From Hemicordylus capensis (lineage: Eukaryota; Chordata; Lepidosauria; Squamata; Cordylidae), in the NCBI RefSeq assembly GCF_027244095.1, contig NC_069661.1, forward strand, positions 142,615,501-142,679,500: a stretch of DNA of 64,000 bases, written 5' to 3'. A program made the translations under genes and the position numbers. Positions 53,530 through 63,282 of this stretch are shown in pieces. Position 1 is the first letter of the stretch; each line of letters begins with the position of its first letter. The notes under the pieces are model-generated. The model searched no databases and was not told the DNA's origin. It saw only the letters and a program-made list of their open reading frames with translations.

Positions 53530-53572
53530 TTTTTCAGCAGCACCAGCAGAGACTCAACAGAAGAACTCTTGT
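53523..53572 (-). CDS. MCM10: MCM10 exon 2, start codon exon
   Basis: The ATG is at 53527-53529 and codes MD plus one base before the donor GTGAGT. The next exon completes glycine, giving MDGNDNLDLLTSLL, matching the human start MDEEEDNLSLLTALL as recalled. The 5' edge of the exon is my choice of the AG at 53573-53574 and is less sure than the coding part (53523-53529). The few bases before the ATG carry an A-run and no strong Kozak G at -3. Confidence 0.85.
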
Positions 53573-55284
53573 CTGCTTGAGAGATGCACAAGAACAACAG
53601 TGTAAACGTGTGAGACCTAAAAAGAAATAAAATTCTTGTGAAATGCCATAAAATCAAAGGGCTAAAAAGGATAAAACTGTCACCACATTCAAAGCTGCTG
53701 TGAAGCCACATAAAGCCAGATCACAAGCACATTATCAGAGCAGAGTCTCTAGCTGGTGTTTCACTGTCCAAAGTAACAAATCCTTTCAGTAGAATATATC
53801 CCAGTAGAAAAATCCCCAGCAACCATTATCTATCTGTTCACAGAAAATTAGTGCGGCATAATGGAACATGAGCCACAAACATGCTGCAAGTCCTTGATCG
53901 AAGTGTCATTGACCATGCATCTCAGCCATTAGTTCAAACTACACATGATGGTGGCAGGCCTGTCGTCTGCCCCATTTATTATAAAGCAAAGGGCATACAT
54001 GTTAATATTAAGAACAAAGGAGCATATTACCAAGAGTATAGAACAATCTCCCCACAGGTGTCCCCCGCTCCCCAGGTGGAATCATTTGCTGTACTGATGT
54101 CTGGCCAAGGGACAAGTGACTTTGGGGGACAAGTAACAGAGATAGAGGCAGAGGCAGAAGTGAAGGGTTTAGGAACCCATGCGCTCACGCTCACACACAC
54201 ACAAACTTAAACCAAGCATGTTCTTTTGAAGGTGGTGGTCTCCCTTTTACCTTTTAGGAAATGATCTCAGCACTGAGGGCTCCTTGCTTACAGTTTAATC
54301 AGGAGAGAGAGTGCAAGAGCATGCACACCATTCTTCTCAGAGAAAATGGCTGTTTGTGGTTCTCCTGATTAAGCTGCTTCTTAATTTTTTCTTCTTAGCA
54401 AGTGTATTTGTTTCCTTGGTTGCTCCCCTCTTGCCTTTATTTACTGACTGTTCCTGCCCAGTGGGCTTTCTTTTTTGTCTTCATCCCCCCACCACTTCAG
54501 CTACCCCTGTTCTCTTCTCTTGCCCAGTAGTGTTTTCTTTCCCCCTTTTTTCACACTCCCCACCACCCAGCCACCCCTTTTTCCTTTTGCCCAGCTGGTA
54601 GCCTTTTTGTGTGGAAATTTTGCTGTGCGCTTGTTATAAGAAAACATGACTCAGGCTTGCCAGCTCACCCAGCTGCAAAGAGTTAGTTGCACAGGTCAGC
54701 CTGCTGTGGAAAGGTGTTTGCATGGGCACGAATGGGGTGCTTTATGTTCTCAGAAAGTGGGAAGACATTCAAGGGGATTAATGATGGGAATGCACTAAAA
54801 TGAATTACAAGAACACTCACCAGTTCTTACAAGAACCAGTGGGTGCTTCCTCAAGGTCCACTGGAAATACTGGGAGTCATGAATACCACGACATGCCTGG
54901 CCTCTACAGAAATAAATGCATTAATTTTTAGTATAACTCCTCATAACTATAAGATATGGTAATAGCAAAGTAAGGTACATAAAGCAGTAAAAATCAAGAA
55001 TAGTATAAAAGAAAACCAGCAACTTAAAAAAAAAATTCTTGGGAGAAGAGGCACAATTCTTATTAGGGTTCCAACAGTCCCTTATTAGCAAGGACATCCC
55101 TTGTTTCAGCCCCAAATTGCCTGTCTCTTAGGAAATGCCATATGTCCCTTATTTTCAACAAATGGGAAGAACCTATGACTCAGATCAAACCTATTATTTT
55201 CACTAACAAAAAAAAAATAAGTTCCAACTCCCTTCCCTTCTTCCCTCCCAGAGTACTCTGTGGTTCTGGATGGCCTGCGGGCTT
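53573..55284. other. MCM10 intron 1, mostly unassigned
   Basis: Pyrimidine-rich runs (54360-54600) and AT-rich sequence; no exon or clear repeat seen. Confidence 0.4.
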
Positions 55285-55330
55285 AGGGTTGCCAAAAATG
55301 TCCCCAATATGGGACATTAGCAACAATATT

Positions 55331-55555
55331 AATAGCAATAGCAATAGCACTTACATTTATATACCGCTCTATAGCCGAAGCTCTCTAAGCGGTTTACAAT
55401 GATTTAGCATATTGCCCCCAACCCAAAATTCTGGGTATTCATTTTACCAACCTCGGAAGGATGGAAGGCTGAGTCAACCTTGAGCCTCTGGTCAGGATCG
55501 AACTTGTAACCTTCTGGTTACAGTGCAGCAGTTTTACCACTGCACCACCAGGGGC
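55331..55555 (-). mobile_element. tRNA SINE with L2-type tail
   Basis: Minus strand: TGGTGGTGCAGTGGTAAAAC (A box), GGTTACAAGTTCGATCCTGA (B box), body with GGTTGGTAAAATGAATACCC, tail CGCTTAGAGAGCTTCGGCTA-TAGAGCGGTATATAAATG then TGCTAT repeats. Same family as 63062-63282. Confidence 0.85.
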
Positions 55556-55558
55556 TCT

Positions 55559-55582
55559 AACATTAACATTAACATTAACAAC
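55559..55582. repeat. (AACATT)n, four units
   Basis: Hexamer repeat just beside the SINE at 55331; possibly part of its target region. Confidence 0.8.
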
Positions 55583-56127
55583 CATCAATGATTGGCAAAC
55601 AGCATTATCCAGGTATATCAGAATCACGAAAATCATGCACGCGATGATTATAGAGCTCATGTGTGAAACCCTTTTTTTTTTAACTAACAACATTTCTCTT
55701 TCTAGAAGACAAAACCACACCCAGTTTGGCTAACCATGGTTATATCAATAAGCAGAGGAGAAGCAATTTTAAGTCCCCCCCCATACAACCAACTTATACC
55801 ATAGCTTAAGTTGAAAGTGATAAAAACACATAGAGCACCCAGGCTCCCAATTACTCCCCGCCTTGGGTCCCTTATTTGGGCACTGGAATGTTGGCCACTC
55901 TAATTATTATACACACAGGCTGAAAACAGGAACTTTTCAGTTCTTGGAAGCAAAGGGTCTCCGTCCTAATAATGAGATTTCCCCCCTGGGACTACCAGAC
56001 TTGGGCCTCAGGCAGCAGAGTTACTGAACATCCCATTTCCGTTTCCAGCGTTGGCCGTGTAGGAAATGCGCTAGATGTAGTATTATATACGGCATTGGCC
56101 TAAGGCAGCACTCCTATGCACGCTTAC

Positions 56128-56540
56128 CGAACAATAGGTCCCCAGCGAACTCAGACGGACTTACGAGGAAATTATGCATAAGGCTGGGCTGCGTTAAGCC
56201 ATCTTGTAATGATGAAGAGGCTCTCACGGATCTCCGCTTTCCTTCTTCCAAAGATTCCTCTCGGGGATGTCTCGCAACTTCTGTGCTGCTCTTCCGCTGC
56301 CCCCTTCTTCTCACAATGGCGGGAAATATCCCCTTCCCTGGCGACCCAGATGCCCTTTCCAGATACACCCCGCCAGCCTCCTCAACCCGATCACCTCCTC
56401 AACTAGCTTGCCAATTAGAATTCCCTCCGTTCCCGTTTATATTCAGACTGGTCTTTCTATGGGAAAGGAAAGCCTCCCTCCCTCTCTCTTTAAACCTTTG
56501 GATCCTTTCGCCGCCTTTGCCGTCCTCTTCTCACTCTCTC
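56128..56540 (-). other. putative non-coding MCM10 exon 1
   Basis: On the minus strand a strong donor (CG then GTAAGC) ends at 56128, and the sequence above it is rich in CpG and pyrimidines. Human MCM10 has an untranslated first exon, and coding exon 2 here needs one too because its upstream edge looks like an acceptor. The 5' limit is a guess placed below the distal E2F site; the true start could be anywhere in 56250-56550. Confidence 0.45.
56318..56326 (-). promoter_or_regulatory. E2F-type site TTTCCCGCC (proximal)
   Basis: The minus strand reads TTTCCCGCC, a close match to the E2F consensus TTTSSCGC. MCM10 is an E2F-regulated S-phase gene in mammals, so a site here fits. It lies about 190 bp above the putative exon 1 donor, so it could be within or just upstream of exon 1. 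Confidence 0.55.
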
Positions 56541-56545
56541 AATCA

Positions 56546-56554
56546 CCCGCCAAA
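56546..56554 (-). promoter_or_regulatory. E2F-type site TTTGGCGGG (distal)
   Basis: The minus strand reads TTTGGCGGG, the classic E2F site, 228 bp from the proximal one. Two such sites plus a CCAAT box in 450 bp at the expected 5' end of MCM10 make a regulated promoter likely. Confidence 0.55.
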
Positions 56555-56757
56555 TTTCTAAATTCTAACTCGAATCCCTCCCACTTTTCTCTCGTGCTCT
56601 TGAGTCCTCCTCGGGCAAACCCAGAAACGAAACCATAGACTTAATCACTAGACTAGCACATATGGCAAAGTTCAGATTTTACACCCCTGTCGCCCCAAGG
56701 CAGAAGTGAGCGTCACCCATAGAAATCAGTAGAGAAATCGAGTTTTTGATGCCGCTG

Positions 56758-56766
56758 TGATTGGCT
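56758..56766 (-). promoter_or_regulatory. CCAAT box
   Basis: The minus strand reads CAGCCAATCA around here, the extended NF-Y motif, about 205 bp upstream of the distal E2F site. NF-Y plus E2F is the usual make-up of cell-cycle gene promoters. A CRE-like GGGTGACGCTCA is on the minus strand near 56708-56718. Confidence 0.45.
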
Positions 56767-57085
56767 GTTAACATACATTTGAATCGGCAGGACTATTTTG
56801 AATTTTTAAAAATTCAAAAACCTTCAGTTTTCCACATGAAAAGGTTAGAAAGAGCAGAAATCCTCATTTGCTGCCCAGACACAGCAATGACAAAATCCTG
56901 AATTTCTCATTTTTAATTGAAGGTTTTTATGTCCGCCCCGTCCCCAAACATGACTTGATGTCAACTAGGAAAGCCCCAGAGAGACAATGAAATCATTTTC
57001 TCTTAGCATTTTTATCTCTTTGTACTCACGCCGAACCGTACGTCCGCAGGGGAAGTATAGAGGGGAGGCATGCAAGGTGGTGGGA

Positions 57086-57185
57086 ACTTCAACTCCCATA
57101 ATCCCCAGCCCCTTTGGCCTTTGGTTAGGGATTATGGGAGCTGAAGTCCAATAACGTCTGGGGACCCAAGGCTGAGAATCCCGTT
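57086..57185. mobile_element. palindromic MITE-like repeat
   Basis: ACTTCAACTCCCATAATCCC and GGGATTATGGGAGCTGAAGT form an imperfect hairpin (about 21-bp arms), followed by TCTGGGGACCCAAGG. This type is dispersed in many sauropsid genomes (from memory). Confidence 0.65.
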
Positions 57186-57295
57186 CTCCTCCCTTCCACT
57201 AGCCTCAGGCTCAGCTACGGAACTCTTGATATCCTCACCGGAAGTATAACACGATGAGACAGGTTTTAAGAAGCAGTGTCGTCTTATCACATTTT

Positions 57296-58480
57296 TACTC
57301 TATTAGTGGCATGTGGTGGTGGTGGTGGTGGGATTTAATCTCCATTTTTATAACGTTACAAGAAATTCATAAGTAACTAAGAACCTCCTGTATATATTTC
57401 ATTTTAAAGTCAATACCTTTACAATTAGTTCCATATGTTTGAAACCTACATTATTTTACATTTTAAAGAAAAATTTAAACTCCGCAATTTAAAATACAGG
57501 GATTCCCCTGCTTAACTGTGATTATGCAAGATTGCTACAAGGAGTGATTTATAGGTGTTCCTTTATCTTAATACTTTAAATTTCACTTGGTAATGCAAAT
57601 ATATTGCAGATACCTGTGGTACAAAACATAAACTTCAATTTATAGTGTGATAAAATCTATAATATGCAAATAAACCAGTCTGGAACACGATTTTGTAGAA
57701 CATTTTTATTTTTCTTGTAACCCAATTTAATTTGTCATATCATGAAATTGTCTCTATCCAAGCATAATGAATCCAGGTGATTATTTTAAAAAAACAAACC
57801 CAACACCAGTAAAACTTCATAAAAAGATATTAGGATCAGTTAATTTAATCTTATTTTCTGACCAAATAGTAAAGAAAAAGCACTAAGAACATTAAATCAT
57901 TAAGGTGCCTTTGGAAAAAGTGATATTACAGTATTTTGTTTCAGTATATTAAATTTGTTCCAAATGTATGTTAACTTCTCATTTAGAAATTAGCTGAAAC
58001 AACGAAGAGAACATGGGTTTGGGTTCCTTGATATACTCTCAACATATTTAAATTCCACTCATATTTGGGTATAAATGAGAGTATGCCCAAGCAATGTAGG
58101 CAATAGTTTTCACCATTTTGACAAGAGACAGGGATGTGCAGCAGCAGCTGTACCAGGCCATGTGTAGTCGCATCCAAGCATGCAGCAATTACATGTGCTA
58201 CTGAACTCAAGAAACAAATTTCTCAGGACCTGGACCCATATTTCTTCCTGCTTAAAACTATCATCATCTGTTTCACCGATTCAAATGTTCATTTGTGTAT
58301 CCACACAAGTGCATGTGAAGAGATACATATGTGCAGACACGCACAAGCAGATGCATGGGCTTATGTGCTGGACCTGAAATCATGCAAGCATATGTACACA
58401 GGCTTATGTTGGCACACATAAGCTTCCAAAAATGTGTAACACATTCATGCACAAACATGGTATATATGCACCTCCATTCA
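57296..58480. other. OPTN-MCM10 intergenic or OPTN 3' UTR, AT-rich
   Basis: AT-rich sequence without a coding match. A canonical AATAAA on the minus strand at 57705-57710 could be a distal OPTN polyadenylation signal if the OPTN 3' UTR runs through the LINE at 58.5-61.2 kb. I saw no AATAAA on the minus strand between that LINE and the OPTN stop. Low-complexity CA-rich sequence fills 58270-58460. Confidence 0.3.
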
Positions 58481-58499
58481 ACTCTCAAACAACAAAAAA

Positions 58500-61205
58500 T
58501 AATATGCTTGGTCTGGGCCCAAGTCTTCGCTGCTCGATTACATAGCTATTTCATACAGCCTGGCCCCGAGGGTGAGAAATTTTCAAGTTCTCCCCAGTTC
58601 TGAGAGTGACCATTTCCCTCTACTCTTGAGTTTTGGGTTGAATGATGGTGCTCAGCGAGTGGGTGCCTGGGTTCCCTGTCCTGAACAGACTAGGGCCTAC
58701 CGGAAAGTTAGGCAGTCTGAGGATCTAGTCAGGCGCCTTTCTGTTGTCCTCAATTCTTCTAAGCTTTATTGTCTTAGAGGATATTCTAAAAGGGTTACCT
58801 ACTGATGAAAAGTCGACAGACTTAGATTGTTGTGACAGTATTTTATCTTCGTTGTTCCCTGTCCTTGCTAAGGCCCCATCATATTCTAAGAAGTGCTCTA
58901 AACACTGTCACCATCCATGGTTTGACCGGAAATGTGTAGCGGCGAAAAATATCTTGCTTAGAGCCCTTAAGGGCTACATAGAGGGTTTTTCTAACATCTC
59001 TGCCCAGGAACTTCATGATAAGAAAACTCAAGACAAGCATTTGTTAAAGATTAAGAAACTTCAGCAGGTTAAGCGTAATTGGGCTGAATTGATAGACTAA
59101 AAAATTCTACCTTGTTTTGGAGGCTTGTCTCGCCTGTGCTAGAGAGGGATCCTTCATCTCACCCCTCACCCTCATCTCACTCATCAAACCTCTGCAGAGG
59201 TTTGGGAATAGCATTTTCGTGCTTTGTAGAAGACGACAGATGCTACAGAATGTGATATTGGCCTAAATGTTGATGATCTCCCAGCCTGGGAGGTTGGAGA
59301 CCTTATTAATCAATTTAAAATCCCTGGTGTGGATTATATTTCTGTTGAGGTTTTTTTAGCGAACATGGATTGGTGAGTCCTGATGTTAGCTTCTTTGTTT
59401 ATGTACACTGATTGTGTACGTAAATCCCGAAGGACTGGGGCATAGCAATTATAGTCCCCATTTATAAAAAATGGAAACAGGATGAACCGGTCAATTATAG
59501 ACCTATACGCCTCCTAAATACTATTAGTAAAATTTACGCGAAACCTCTTTTAGGTAAGCTTACATACTGGATAGATGGTAATAATATTCTTGCTCCAGAA
59601 CAGGCTGGTTTTAAAGTGGGCCACCACAGAGCACACTTTTACCTTGAAGTTTCTATCAACTAAATATACACAGGACCCGTGCTCAGCTCTATATGTAGCA
59701 TTCATTGATCTGAAGTCAGCCTTTGATTTCATTTCTAGAGAAAAACTCTGGCTGAAATTGAAGGACCTTTCAATTGATAGTAGGTTATTGATGTTAATTG
59801 TCAATTTACATGCAAATTCTCATTTGATAGTTTGAATGGACATTTATCTAACAAGAGTCCTACATTTAAAGGAGTAAGGCAGGGCTGTATCCTTGTGCCT
59901 ACTCTATTTAACGTTTACATTAACTCTGTAGTGCCTTATCTCTCAGTGCCCTTAATTCATCCCCCGAAACTGGCTGATAGACATGTGTCGGTGCTTCTTT
60001 ATGTGTCGGTGCTTCTTTAGGCACAGACATATATTGGCCTAAAACATGCTCTTGGCATATTGCATGATTTCTGTAGGATGGAGTCTATTCAGATTAATTA
60101 TCATAAAACAAAAATATTAGTGTTTTCTAAACATTCAAAGCATTATAACTGGGTTATTCAAGGACACAAAAATTGAGCAAGTCAGGTCATTTAAATATCT
60201 TGGAGTTGTTTTTCAGTCCCCTGGCTCTCGCAGTGCTCATATAAACTCTTCCATACAAAATGCTCAGTGTTCTATAAACAAAATAAAACAATTTCATTTC
60301 ACGAGGGGGGTCTTGTTCATCCCCGCAGCAATAAGATTATGTCACCAAAGTTTACCCTCAGATCCTTTATGGCGCTCAACTAGGGTCCCCAAGTAATTTC
60401 ACCTCACTGGAGGCTGTTCAAACAAAATTTATTAGAGCCATTCTCCAGGTGCCCTGTTGTGTGGCCAGTGCTCTTATTAGGCAGGAGGATGGCTTGCTGA
60501 GGGTTGAACCGGCTTATTGGCGATGCATTCTTAAGTTCTGGTTAAAACTCTCATTTACTAATATGGGCTTGGCCTCCCTAGTAATGCATGATAGTTTTGA
60601 GTTTAAGTGGAGGACTATGATTAATACCAAACTTCTGCAACCTCCGTTTTCCTGTCAGGAACTCCTCAGGCTAGGACTTGACCAGGCCTGGAAGGCAGTT
60701 AAACAACATACTATGGACATGGAACTTCAGGAGGAAATAGCTAGATTAACGAATGGGAATTTTCTAGGTAATCAATTGTTTAGATTTAAAGCGGCAGACT
60801 ATCTGGACAACATAATTGTCCCCAAATTTTGGCATTCTTTTTTATTGCCCACCTTAATGCTTTACCATCAGCGGTCAGGGATGGCAGATATATACCGGGA
60901 ATTCCACTTAATTTAAGGATATGCCCCATGTGGAATTGGTGCTATAGAAAATACCTCTCACACAATTTTGTATTGTGAACTTTACAGGGATTGTCGTTTA
61001 AAACTGATTGCTCCCCTGCTGGTAAAGTTCTCGGGACATTCTGATGAATTTTACTTAGAGTTTTCACTGTTTAATTGTAGTAAGGAGAACTCTTATAATA
61101 TGGCAAGATTGTATGTAAAATTCGTTTGGGTTTTATGTAATGTCTATGTTTGTCTTTTTTCTTTTTTGACTGATCTATGATTGTAATAAAATTCTATCAA
61201 ACAAT
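58500..61205 (+). mobile_element. decayed non-LTR retrotransposon (clade uncertain)
   Basis: Plus strand, in order: end of an APE endonuclease (SESDHFPLLLSFGL, near 58600), reverse transcriptase (ALYVAFIDLKSAFDFISREK at 59.7 kb; FKGVRQGCILVPTLFNVYIN at 59.9 kb), and a C-terminal region with a CxC...H...C-type zinc motif (ENTSHTILYCELYRDCR, near 60.95 kb). The 3' end is ATTGTAATAAAATTCTATC. Several frame changes and stops; the YADD box is lost. Unlike the L2, CR1 and Bov-B copies here; Vingi/I-group or another clade is possible. Confidence 0.8.
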
Positions 61206-61481
61206 AAAACTGCCGAATGGAATTAATATTCCTGCTCTTTCAAGTATATTATTTCAAATAATCATCAACTCTGACCAGTTATGAGAGATTTTACAACTGA
61301 CTTTAAAGACATATTAAAAATCATTATTCCCCCAAGGTACATTTCCAATACAAAAAACTAAAACCAAACCATTCCTATTGAAAGCAATAGAAAAAAAGCC
61401 ATTACATTCTGAAGACCAATTTCTCTACTCAAGGATGGGGATGGGCTTTGAAAGTGCAGTTTCCATTTCTGAGGACAGTAT

Positions 61482-61606
61482 TTAGATGATACAGTCCATA
61501 ACATGAATCTGAAGTGTGTCTATATCAGGAAGAATCATTCCACACTTTGGACAGGAATGTACTGGGATATTCCTCGGTTGCTGCTCCCAATCCTGGTCCT
61601 CTGCTC
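61482..61606 (-). CDS. OPTN: Optineurin, last coding exon (C-terminal zinc finger), partial gene
   Basis: Optineurin is a cytosolic autophagy receptor and ubiquitin adaptor. This exon gives two bases then [38 protein letters not shown] and II-stop, matching the end of human OPTN ([29 protein letters not shown], recalled). The CxxC...H...C residues form the C-terminal ubiquitin-binding C2HC zinc finger. Acceptor CTTCAG at 61607-61608, stop codon at 61482-61484. The upstream exons, with the coiled coils, LIR and UBAN, were not found before the right edge. Same strand and order relative to MCM10 as in human. Confidence 0.97.
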
Positions 61607-62441
61607 CTGAAGAAAGAGATTTTACATTCTTGAGAATGTAAGTACAGTGTTTTATGAACAACGGCTCTTGACTATCCGGTCCTCTTGTTGAAAGTGACCC
61701 CAGACATCAGAATAATATTTCTCAGAGTACATCATCAGGCCCCATGCAATTCAGAAAGGATGAGCCAGGAAGATAGGTTTCCTTCCATTCTATCTTCCTG
61801 GCTACTGGCTCTCCTCACTGTAGCCGAAAGCCAGCTAAAAGAGAGGCAGGAATGATATTGTTGAATGGCAAACACACAAAGGATTTTTCTCTCCATGCGC
61901 ATGCTCCAAAATTGATCTTTACATTATTATTGAGGTCTGCCTTGTCTCTAGGCTAGAAGTGACTATGCTCCACAGATGCAAATACGCATATGGTCTGCTT
62001 CATAACACTGCTGGGAGAATGAATGGGATAAGGCCTGGAAGAAAAGCTTGGAACTTGGAGCATGTCATCATCACATGTCTTGGACCAGAAGACTGCCATA
62101 CATATGACACACATCCACATATCCCTACTACAACTATACCTTTGTGTCCTTTTTAACTGTAAGCTGCTTTGGGAGTCAATTGGCAGAAAGGTCGGGTAAA
62201 AAGCATGAATAAATATGAACACTGCATGTTCATGTAATTGTTAAGTAACTCATGTCAGTTAAGATGAGGGGGTTTGGTTTCTCTCAAAATCTGAAGACAG
62301 GGCCGTCCTTTAGCATGAATTGGAACGGCTGCCCAAGCCCTGTGCCTTCCTGAGTTCTGCTCCTCCCCCAAGGTGGCTGCTTCCACATCTCTTCCACATC
62401 ACCCAGCTCTGCCTTACATTCTAGGCAGGCTGTGACAGGGT
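61607..62441 (-). other. OPTN last intron, unassigned part
   Basis: Intron next to the acceptor of the OPTN last exon. No upstream OPTN exon was seen here or further to the right edge. Confidence 0.5.
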
Positions 62442-62738
62442 AGGAACATAAGATGCTGCCATATATCGAGTCAGACCATAGGTCCATCTAGCTCGGTATT
62501 GTCTTCACAGACTGCCAGCAGCTTCTCCAAGGTTGCAGGCAGGAATCTCTCAGCACTATCTTGGAGAAGCCAGGGAGGGAACTTGAAACCTTCTGCTCTT
62601 CCCAGAGTGGCTCCATCCCTGAGACTGAGTATCTTATAGCACTCACACTTCTAGTCTCCCAATCATATGCAACCAGGGTGGATCCTTCTTAGCTAAGGGG
62701 ATAAGTCATGCTTGCTACCACAAGACCAGCTCTCTTCT
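62442..62738 (-). mobile_element. 5S-headed SINE, near full length
   Basis: Minus-strand copy of the SINE at 14469: CTACCACAAG at the head end, TAGTCTCCCAATCATATGCA and CTTAGCTAAGG (5S-like part), body CAGACTGCCAGCAGCTTCTC, tail GGAACATAAG. In the OPTN intron, sense direction. Confidence 0.85.
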
Positions 62739-62990
62739 CCATTAAAGTGGAAAGCAGCAGCAGCTGGGGAAGGAGCCCTCCCTTGCCAGCTGCAGTGGAT
62801 CTGTACTTTAACTCTCAGTGCAGCCTGCCTAGAAGGTAAGGCAGTGCTGTGCAACTGGCAAGAAAGGAGGGGCTGGCCTAGCAGTGAGATGAGTGAAAGT
62901 GGCAGCAGGCAGCCCATACACAGGGCTGCGGGAGGCAAGTCTGGCCCACTCAGCGACCTTGATCACCCCCTCCCAGCTCAGCTTGCAGTT

Positions 62991-63032
62991 TAGATGGAGG
63001 GCTTGCTTTCTCTCTTGCAAGCCCTCCATCTA
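62991..63032. repeat. perfect hairpin, 16-bp arms, 10-nt loop
   Basis: TAGATGGAGGGCTTGC at 62991-63006 is exactly complementary to GCAAGCCCTCCATCTA at 63017-63032; the loop is TTTCTCTCTT. In the OPTN intron. Confidence 0.9.
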
Positions 63033-63061
63033 GTGAACTAGCTGAGAGCCTGAGGAAGGGG

Positions 63062-63282
63062 TAGCAATAGCAATAGCACTGACATTTATATACCGCTCTA
63101 TAGCTGGAGCTCTCTAAGCGGTTTACAATGATTTAGCATATTGCCCCCAACCCAAAATTCTGGGTATTCATTTTACCGACCTTGGAAGGATGGAAGGCTG
63201 AGTCAACCTTGAGCCCCTGGTCAGGATCGAACTTGTAACCTTCTGGTTACAGGGCGGCAGTTTTACCACTGCGCCACCAGGG
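63062..63282 (-). mobile_element. tRNA SINE with L2-type tail
   Basis: Same family as 55331-55555, nearly identical over 200 bp (GGTCAGGATCGAACTTGTAA, AACCGCTTAGAGAG on the minus strand), so both copies are fairly recent. In the OPTN intron. Confidence 0.85.

Noticed and set aside
55285-55902. Possible DNA element with ends TTAGGGTTGCCAA and TTGGCCACTCTAA around the SINE at 55331
   Set aside because: The inverted ends match only in part and no target duplication was found.
56114-56368. 84-codon open frame over the putative MCM10 exon 1
   Set aside because: MCM10 translation starts in exon 2 by homology; this frame reads through the exon 1 donor.
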